DNA of 5,007 bases from CAYVAR01 sp964449675. GTDB lineage: Bacteria > Patescibacteriota > Microgenomatia > UBA10105 > UBA927. Numbering within the stretch: the first letter of the stretch is position 1; the number at the start of each line of letters is the position of its first letter. The stretch covers positions 1-5,007 of the forward strand of contig CAYVAR010000040.1 in the NCBI GenBank assembly GCA_964449675.1, in the 5' to 3' direction. The position numbers and the translations under genes are program-made. This document shows positions 1-3,947 of the stretch, piece after piece. The notes beneath the pieces were generated by a model. That model was given only the letters and a program-made list of their open reading frames with translations, was not told the origin of the DNA and searched no databases.

Positions 1-152
1 AAGCTGAAGCGTTTGATGAAGCAGATTGTCCGCTTTGTAAAAAGAATGTCCCTATAAATACCGACGTCGGTCATGGAAAAAAGTATCTCGAAGAAAAGAA
101 GCAAACACTTCATGGGACGACAAAATTACGCCATGGCATAGTTTTGTCGTAG
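1..152 (+). CDS. pyrE: Orotate phosphoribosyltransferase, C-terminal fragment (partial at window start)
   Basis: The reading frame is open from base 3 and ends at TAG 150-152, giving 49 visible residues; the gene begins outside the window. PyrE joins orotate and PRPP to make OMP in de novo pyrimidine synthesis, in the cytoplasm. The visible part carries 'CPLCKKNVPINTDVGHGKK' (residues 9-27 of the fragment), a Cys-x-x-Cys followed by TDVGHG, which I recognise from the C-termini of PyrE proteins, especially in Patescibacteria. The PRPP-binding loop and catalytic lysines would lie upstream and cannot be seen. The last 16 or so residues (from QTLHG) form a basic tail encoded largely by the terminator hairpin DNA, so they may be a by-product of that hairpin. 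The presence of pyrG downstream supports a pyrimidine role. The identification rests on a short fragment. Confidence 0.72.
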   Translation, partial: AEAFDEADCPLCKKNVPINTDVGHGKKYLEEKKQTLHGTTKLRHGIVLS

Positions 153-157
153 TTTTT
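117..157 (+). terminator. Intrinsic terminator of pyrE, overlapping its stop codon
   Basis: Bases 117-131 pair with 136-150 around a CATG loop. The outer nine pairs are perfect (acgacaaaa with ttttgtcgt); inside are one T-G wobble (126/141) and one C-A mismatch (129/138). A T-run follows at 153-157. The right arm ends on the first base of the pyrE stop codon (150-152), so the hairpin is formed by coding DNA. A second pairing is possible between 123-130 and 162-169, which would compete with the hairpin. Confidence 0.75.
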
Positions 158-204
158 ATGACGTAATTTGCCTGTTGAAAACATGCTATGGGATTGGGAA
201 AGGT
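157..204 (+). repeat. Direct repeat copy A, left flank of the toxin-antitoxin-like cassette
   Basis: This segment matches 1157-1202. The core at 175-204 aligns without gaps to 1173-1202 with 26 of 30 bases identical, including an exact 16-base block, atgctatgggattggg (183-198 and 1181-1196). The match extends left, with small gaps, through 'tatgac' and 'tgttga'. This copy begins 4 nt after the pyrE stop. Its -35-like hexamer is TTGAAA, but the -10 position reads AAAGGT, so it is a poor promoter compared with copy B. Confidence 0.8.
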
Positions 205-220
205 TGGCACGTAAAAAAAC

Positions 221-249
221 TGGATGCGATGGGCGCCTTTTGGTATACT
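221..249 (+). promoter_or_regulatory. Extended -10 promoter of the toxin-antitoxin-like operon
   Basis: TATACT at 244-249 is preceded by TGG (241-243), giving an extended -10 element (TGnTATACT). The -35 position 17 bp upstream (TGGATG, 221-226) matches TTGACA at only three bases, which an extended -10 tolerates. The expected transcription start, 6-7 nt downstream, falls at 255-256, which is the A of the ATG of the first cassette gene. This is an inference from sequence only. Confidence 0.6.
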
Positions 250-255
250 CTATCT

Positions 256-576
256 ATGCCTACTTCACAAATGCCCACGACATTACCGCCAGAGTTTTAT
301 AAGTATTTTTGGGAGATAGACCCTGTGGAGTTGAACCCCAGTCAGCATGCCAAATATGTGATTAATCGACTGCTTGACAAAGGCAACCTTGAAGCGGCCC
401 GATGGGTACGCAGTAATTTTTCAGAACTTATCATCATTGATACAATAAAAACTCAGAGAGATTTTTCATTTAAGACTATAACGCTTTGGGCTGATTATTA
501 TAATATACCGAAGGAGGAGATCAAATGCATACAAGAACCTTATCGCTCCATGCGCAAGAAGTCCTGGCACAACTAG
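256..576 (+). CDS. DUF6922-like small protein, probable antitoxin partner of the AbiEii-type gene
   Basis: The protein has 106 residues, from ATG 256 to TAG 574-576. The pattern 'LPPEFYKYFWEIDPVELNP', then 'YVINRLLDKGNLEAARWV', then a helix and 'IPKEEIKC' near the end resembles the DUF6922 family, which I recall as small proteins encoded just before AbiEii/DUF1814 nucleotidyltransferases; this was not confirmed by search. By context it would be the antitoxin or a regulator in an abortive-infection type toxin-antitoxin pair; its biochemical mode is unknown. A longer frame opens at TTG 175, but it would be translated through direct repeat A and the promoter. ATG 256 fits the predicted transcription start exactly, so translation would be leaderless. 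The final 52 nt overlap the next gene in another frame. Confidence 0.65.
   Translation: MPTSQMPTTLPPEFYKYFWEIDPVELNPSQHAKYVINRLLDKGNLEAARWVRSNFSELIIIDTIKTQRDFSFKTITLWADYYNIPKEEIKCIQEPYRSMRKKSWHN
511..517 (+). promoter_or_regulatory. Shine-Dalgarno of the AbiEii-type gene, inside the upstream gene
   Basis: AAGGAGG lies 7 nt before ATG 525 and is a near-ideal ribosome binding site. It is also read as Lys-Glu-Glu codons of the DUF6922-like gene (the 'PKEEI' stretch), so the same bases serve both coding and initiation. This fixes the start of the downstream gene. Confidence 0.85.
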
Positions 577-1154
577 GAAAAACTACTCTTTTGTCTGATA
601 TGTACTTGGCCGGGGGGACAGCGCTTGCGCTTTACCTTGGACATCGTCTATCTCATGACTTTGACTTTTATATTCGTGGCAATGTGTTGGCTGTAAACCT
701 CGCCCGAGATCTTGCACAAATCGGAAAATTTACGGTGGATCATTTGGAGCCACCCCACACACTCCTGGGAGAATTTAACGGGATTAAAATAAGTTTTTTC
801 AGATATGAATACAATATGCTCGAGGAATATGTTTACTATCAAAATGTTGCCCTTGCTTCAGTAAAAGACATAGCCGCGATGAAGCTTTCTGCTATATCCG
901 GTCGGGCGACAAAACGTGACTATGTGGACTTATACGTTCTTGCTCAACAGCATAGTTTTGAAGATATGTTTTCCTGGTACGATCGCAAGTTTGGTGAACT
1001 AGGTAATAATAGGTATGTTCTGATTAAATCCTTAGGTTATTTTGAAGACGCAGAGACAGATGTATTGCCGAAACTCTTTATCGATGTCACGTGGGAGCAG
1101 GTAAAATTCTTTCTTCATGCGCAGTCACTTCGTTTAGCAAAGAAGCTATTATAG
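525..1154 (+). CDS. AbiEii-type nucleotidyltransferase (DUF1814), probable toxin
   Basis: This 209-residue protein belongs to the nucleotidyltransferase superfamily branch of AbiEii, the toxin of type IV AbiE abortive-infection systems. Members are thought to transfer nucleotides to cellular targets, tRNA being shown for the related MenT toxins; the target here is unknown. Visible motifs are 'YLAGGTALALYLGHRLSHDFDFY' in part: GGT at 30-32, then Ser43-x-Asp45-x-Asp47, the metal-binding acidic pair. The second half has the family's helical motif: Lys120, Arg127, Arg131-Asp132 and Asp135-Leu136 (K..A..GRATKRDYVDL). It is shorter than the roughly 300-residue lactococcal and streptococcal AbiEii, as many DUF1814 members are. 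All motif residues are present, so it looks intact. The gene begins inside its partner (52-nt overlap) behind a strong Shine-Dalgarno, implying co-transcription and coupled synthesis. Confidence 0.88.
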   Translation: MHTRTLSLHAQEVLAQLGKTTLLSDMYLAGGTALALYLGHRLSHDFDFYIRGNVLAVNLARDLAQIGKFTVDHLEPPHTLLGEFNGIKISFFRYEYNMLEEYVYYQNVALASVKDIAAMKLSAISGRATKRDYVDLYVLAQQHSFEDMFSWYDRKFGELGNNRYVLIKSLGYFEDAETDVLPKLFIDVTWEQVKFFLHAQSLRLAKKLL

Positions 1155-1156
1155 CG

Positions 1157-1202
1157 TATGACATTTCGCTTGTTGACAAAATGCTATGGGATTGGGTAAA
1201 GT
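1157..1202 (+). repeat. Direct repeat copy B, right flank of the toxin-antitoxin-like cassette
   Basis: This is the partner of the repeat at 157-204. It begins 2 nt after the TAG of the AbiEii-type gene. The cores start 998 bp apart (175 and 1173). Copy B keeps a consensus TTGACA and a plausible -10 (TAAAGT), so it appears to be the functional promoter version. Confidence 0.8.
1173..1202 (+). promoter_or_regulatory. Sigma70-like promoter upstream of the UPRT-like gene
   Basis: A perfect -35 TTGACA (1173-1178) is followed, after 18 bp, by TAAAGT (1197-1202), which matches TATAAT at four of six positions. The predicted start near 1208-1210 would give a leader of about 80 nt before ATG 1291. 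The -10 is mediocre, so activity is uncertain. Confidence 0.5.
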
Positions 1203-1248
1203 GAACATTCAGAAAACGAAAAATGACAGATCAACGAAACATATTATC

Positions 1249-1278
1249 GAGAGCCTGCCACAGGCTCTCTTGTTTTTT
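1249..1278 (+). terminator. Intrinsic terminator between promoter and Shine-Dalgarno of the UPRT-like gene
   Basis: GAGAGCCTG (1249-1257) pairs perfectly with CAGGCTCTC (1261-1269) around a CCA loop, followed by TTGTTTTTT (1270-1278). It can end transcripts of the upstream AbiEii-type operon. It also lies downstream of the promoter at 1173-1202, so it would truncate that promoter's transcript at about 70 nt unless bypassed, which is the geometry of an attenuator. I see no upstream segment complementary to either arm that could act as a simple antiterminator. Confidence 0.85.
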
Positions 1279-1290
1279 AAAGGAGGCAAT
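1279..1290 (+). promoter_or_regulatory. Shine-Dalgarno of the UPRT-like gene
   Basis: AAAGGAGG (1279-1286) lies 4 nt before ATG 1291, directly after the T-run of the terminator. It decides the start at 1291 over the in-frame ATG at 1186, which lies inside the promoter spacer and would require translation through the terminator hairpin. Confidence 0.85.
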
Positions 1291-2241
1291 ATGACGGCAG
1301 AAAGAACAATTGGTATAGCTAGCGCAGATAAAGCTAGTCTAGATTTCGGTGGTTTTCCTATTGAGGTGCATAGTGCAATACCAGGAACGCGTATAGATAT
1401 TTTACCGGAATTAGCTCATCCAGAAGATTTTCATGGCAGTCCTCTCGTCGATCACGTCGTTCGATTCGGAGGTGCGTTTGAGGGTCTTATAGGAGCGGAC
1501 AGCGGGAAATATGGACAGTGGGATCCAGATGATTTACCTAAAGACGGTATCGTAGTTTTAGAGCATTATTATCCAGAGGCACAAAGACTCGTTGGCTTAA
1601 TAAATCAGTTAGCTCAAAGATTCATACAAAATCCTAGAACATACGATGATGTAGGTGCGTGTAGGGAATATTATGATCTTGCCCGAGAAGGGTATGATTT
1701 CCTAAGAGTACAGGAAGACGAAACTGGTTTTTCTATGAAGGGTACAACACCGGTGAGTTTAGAACGGGCAGGTCTCGTGTCAACAAGACTTGCGCTTGGA
1801 CTTAGTCAGAGCGCGTTGGTTCGAAGTGAAGTACGAGTTGTCACAAAGCGCACGCACCTAAAAGGGGAGCCTGAGACACATTTGACTGCAACAGTTTCGT
1901 GGCGAGAACGAGCATTACTCCCGTATGCAATAGATAAAGAACCACTAACAATTGCAGATTTTGTCAATCCAGCATCAGGCGCATCTGTTGCGGCTTTTGT
2001 TGCGGCTGCAAGTACACAAGAAACTGTTCCTGCCTCGATTCATCATCGCTCAATTTTTGTAACAAGCCAAGGTGTTCATTTTATGAGAACTGCGTTAGCA
2101 CAAATGGGCATTGATACAACGTTTTACTCGTTGGGTGCTTGCAGTGAATTAAACGATCATTATTATTTAACAGGGGGAAAGCCAGTTGGGGATGCAGGTC
2201 ATGCGCTTCGACATTTTCTTCCTAGAGGATATACTCAATAA
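1291..2241 (+). CDS. Divergent uracil phosphoribosyltransferase-like protein
   Basis: The protein has 316 residues, from ATG 1291 to TAA 2239-2241. The C-terminal half follows the order of uracil phosphoribosyltransferase (UPRT), the enzyme that makes UMP from uracil and PRPP: 'ERAGL' (158-162) as in the UPRT 'LRAGL'; 'DFVNPASGASVAA' (223-235) at the place of the PRPP-binding 'DPMLATGGS'; a strand 'RSIFVTSQGVHF' (253-264); and 'ELNDHYYLTGGKPVGDAG' (286-303), matching the uracil-binding 'LNxxGYIxPGLGDAG' end. The first 150 or so residues are not part of a normal UPRT (about 210 residues) and I do not recognise them. The PRPP loop lacks the usual Asp-Pro and Thr-Gly, so activity is uncertain; it could be a salvage enzyme, a different phosphoribosyltransferase or a PRPP/uracil-binding regulator. 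Its place between pyrE and pyrG supports a pyrimidine role. Confidence 0.62.
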   Translation: MTAERTIGIASADKASLDFGGFPIEVHSAIPGTRIDILPELAHPEDFHGSPLVDHVVRFGGAFEGLIGADSGKYGQWDPDDLPKDGIVVLEHYYPEAQRLVGLINQLAQRFIQNPRTYDDVGACREYYDLAREGYDFLRVQEDETGFSMKGTTPVSLERAGLVSTRLALGLSQSALVRSEVRVVTKRTHLKGEPETHLTATVSWRERALLPYAIDKEPLTIADFVNPASGASVAAFVAAASTQETVPASIHHRSIFVTSQGVHFMRTALAQMGIDTTFYSLGACSELNDHYYLTGGKPVGDAGHALRHFLPRGYTQ

Positions 2242-2250
2242 TATCTGTTA

Positions 2251-2280
2251 TTGACTTCAATTATAGCATTCTGCTATCTT
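2251..2280 (+). promoter_or_regulatory. pyrG promoter, placing the start of transcription at the GTG codon
   Basis: TTGACT (2251-2256) is separated by 18 bp from TATCTT (2275-2280), which is preceded by TGC (2272-2274), forming an extended -10. The expected transcription start, 6-7 nt downstream, is at 2286-2287, on the GTG start codon of pyrG. The promoter begins 9 nt after the stop of the UPRT-like gene. Confidence 0.72.
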
Positions 2281-2285
2281 AGGCT

Positions 2286-3947
2286 GTGCCCGGCAAGAAA
2301 CCTTCTTACATATTTGTTTCTGGTGGAGTCCTTTCCGGTTTAGGGAAAGGCGTCACCGCAGCATCCATCGGCCTCCTCCTTCAGTCGCGAGGCTATAAGG
2401 TTACCCCCGTAAAGTGTGAGAATTATCTCAATATCGATTCCGGCCTGATTAACCCCATTGAACACGGCGATCCCTTCCTTTGCGAAGATGGCACAGAAGC
2501 GGATATGGATATGGGCACCTATGAAAAATTCCTCAATAAAAACGTGCTCAAGCATAACTTCATCACGATGGGACAGATTTATCAAGAAGTGATACGAAAG
2601 GAACGGAATTTTGAATACAAAGGGGAAGACGTAGAAATGCCGCACGTCACCGATGAAATTATTCGCCGACTCAGTGAGGCTGCAAAGATCGAAGATGCTG
2701 ACATCGTCGTCGTTGAGCTGGGAGGAACTGCGGGGGAATACCTCAATGTCCTCTACTATGAAGCTTCGCGCGTTTTAAAAATCGTTAAAAAAGCGCCTGT
2801 TGTCCATGTCCACGTCAGTTATGTGCCCACGCCGTCACATCTTGGAGAACCAAAAACCAAGCCAACTCAGCTGTCAGTAAAATTTCTCCAGTCCATGGGG
2901 ATTCAGCCGGATTTTATCGTCTGCCGGAGTGAAAAGGGGATAGACATTCGAAGGAGGGAACGGCTAGCGATGTTTTGTAATGTCGAAGCAGACAATGTCA
3001 TCAATAACCCTGATGAAGAAAGCGCCTATGCAGTACCCTCTACGTTTGAAGGTCAACAATTTGCTCAAAAAATTCTTTCAATGCTTGACTTGGAATTCAA
3101 AGAAGCAAACCTTAACACCTGGAAAAATTTATTAACACATGTCCATGCGAGTAAACAAAAATCTGTTGAGATAGCAATCGTCGGAAAATATTTTGCAACA
3201 GGAGACTATGAACTGCGGGATAGTTATGCAGCCCTTATGGATGCGCTTGATCACGCCGGCTGGCACGAGGGAGTTTTGGTGAAGACGCGCTGGATTAATG
3301 CTGAGAGAATCGAAAAAGGGGAAGAGACGGCAAAACTCCTTTCGGGTGTCAATGGAGTCATTGTTCCCATCGGATGGGGGCCAAGAGGGGTAGAGGGAAT
3401 GATACAAGCGATACAATTTGCTCGTGAACAAAAAATTCCATACTTGGGGTTATGCTACGGTATGCAGCTAGCGGTTGTCGAGTATGCGCGACATGTTGCC
3501 GGTCTTTCCGATGCAAGTACGGTAGAGTGCAGTCCCGATACGAAACATCCGGTCATACACCTCATTCCTTCTCAAAAAGAAAAAATGGAAAGACGTGCAT
3601 ATGGTGGGACAATGCGTCTTGGTCGCTGGGAGTGCCGCGTCAAACGCGGTTCAATAGCGGATTTTGCATATGAGGCGTCAAACGCCTATGATAAGCCAGA
3701 CCAAAAGATCGTCGGCGAAAGGCATCGCCATCGGTACGAATTTAACGAAACGTATGCAAGGGAGTTAGAAGAGAAGGGACTTATCATTTCAGGAAGATCG
3801 GTTGTTGAAAATTTAGTCGAGATTGTGGAACTGTCAAAAGAAGTGCACCCATTTTTTCTTGGGACCCAGTACCATCCGGAATATCGCTCACGACCACTTT
3901 CACCGCATCCTTTATTTATAGAATTTATACGAGCCGCCAAACAATGA
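2286..3947 (+). CDS. pyrG: CTP synthase (glutamine-hydrolysing)
   Basis: The 553-residue protein has the usual full length. It aminates UTP to CTP with ATP and glutamine-derived ammonia. The synthetase domain (about 1-275) has the nucleotide loop 'GGVLSGLGKG' (13-22), 'EDGTEADMDMGTYEKF' (67-82), 'ELGGTAGEY' (144-152) and 'KTKPTQLSV' (190-198). The class I glutaminase domain (about 295-553) has nucleophile Cys390 in 'GLCYGMQ', 'GGTMRLG' (440-446), 'ERHRHRYE' (478-485) and His530/Glu532 in 'QYHPE'. Differences from common bacterial PyrG are 'KCENYLN' for 'KLDPYxN' (43-49), 'GEYLN' for 'GDIES' (150-154) and 'PIGWG' for 'PGGFG' (361-365). GTG 2286 is the first possible start because TAG 2280-2282 lies in frame two codons earlier. 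There is no room for a Shine-Dalgarno, so initiation appears leaderless. It overlaps purB by 4 nt (ATGA). Confidence 0.97.
   Translation: MPGKKPSYIFVSGGVLSGLGKGVTAASIGLLLQSRGYKVTPVKCENYLNIDSGLINPIEHGDPFLCEDGTEADMDMGTYEKFLNKNVLKHNFITMGQIYQEVIRKERNFEYKGEDVEMPHVTDEIIRRLSEAAKIEDADIVVVELGGTAGEYLNVLYYEASRVLKIVKKAPVVHVHVSYVPTPSHLGEPKTKPTQLSVKFLQSMGIQPDFIVCRSEKGIDIRRRERLAMFCNVEADNVINNPDEESAYAVPSTFEGQQFAQKILSMLDLEFKEANLNTWKNLLTHVHASKQKSVEIAIVGKYFATGDYELRDSYAALMDALDHAGWHEGVLVKTRWINAERIEKGEETAKLLSGVNGVIVPIGWGPRGVEGMIQAIQFAREQKIPYLGLCYGMQLAVVEYARHVAGLSDASTVECSPDTKHPVIHLIPSQKEKMERRAYGGTMRLGRWECRVKRGSIADFAYEASNAYDKPDQKIVGERHRHRYEFNETYARELEEKGLIISGRSVVENLVEIVELSKEVHPFFLGTQYHPEYRSRPLSPHPLFIEFIRAAKQ

Noticed and set aside
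175..255. N-terminal extension of the DUF6922-like gene from TTG 175.
   Set aside because: It would translate direct repeat A and the extended -10 promoter. There is no Shine-Dalgarno before TTG, and ATG 256 fits both the predicted transcription start and the family's start of homology.
183..302. A 39-codon frame in repeat A (MLWDWERLARKKTG...) running into the DUF6922-like gene.
   Set aside because: It has no ribosome site, no recognised product and largely overlaps a better supported gene; it shares its first codons with the repeat.
648..842. A minus-strand 64-codon frame opposite the AbiEii-type gene.
   Set aside because: It is a shadow of the conserved nucleotidyltransferase coding region, with no independent support.
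1181..1204. A tiny frame, MLWDWVK, with two tryptophans upstream of the terminator, suggesting a trp-type leader peptide.
   Set aside because: It lies between the -35 and -10 elements, upstream of the predicted transcription start, has no Shine-Dalgarno, and no alternative hairpins link it to the terminator.
1243..1256. Weak resemblance to the PyrR binding loop (ARUCCNGNGAGGYU) in the leader.
   Set aside because: The UCC core is missing, it sits in the terminator arm itself and no anti-antiterminator fold is visible.
1186..1290. N-terminal extension of the UPRT-like gene from ATG 1186.
   Set aside because: These bases include the promoter spacer and the terminator hairpin. ATG 1291 has a strong AAAGGAGG site.
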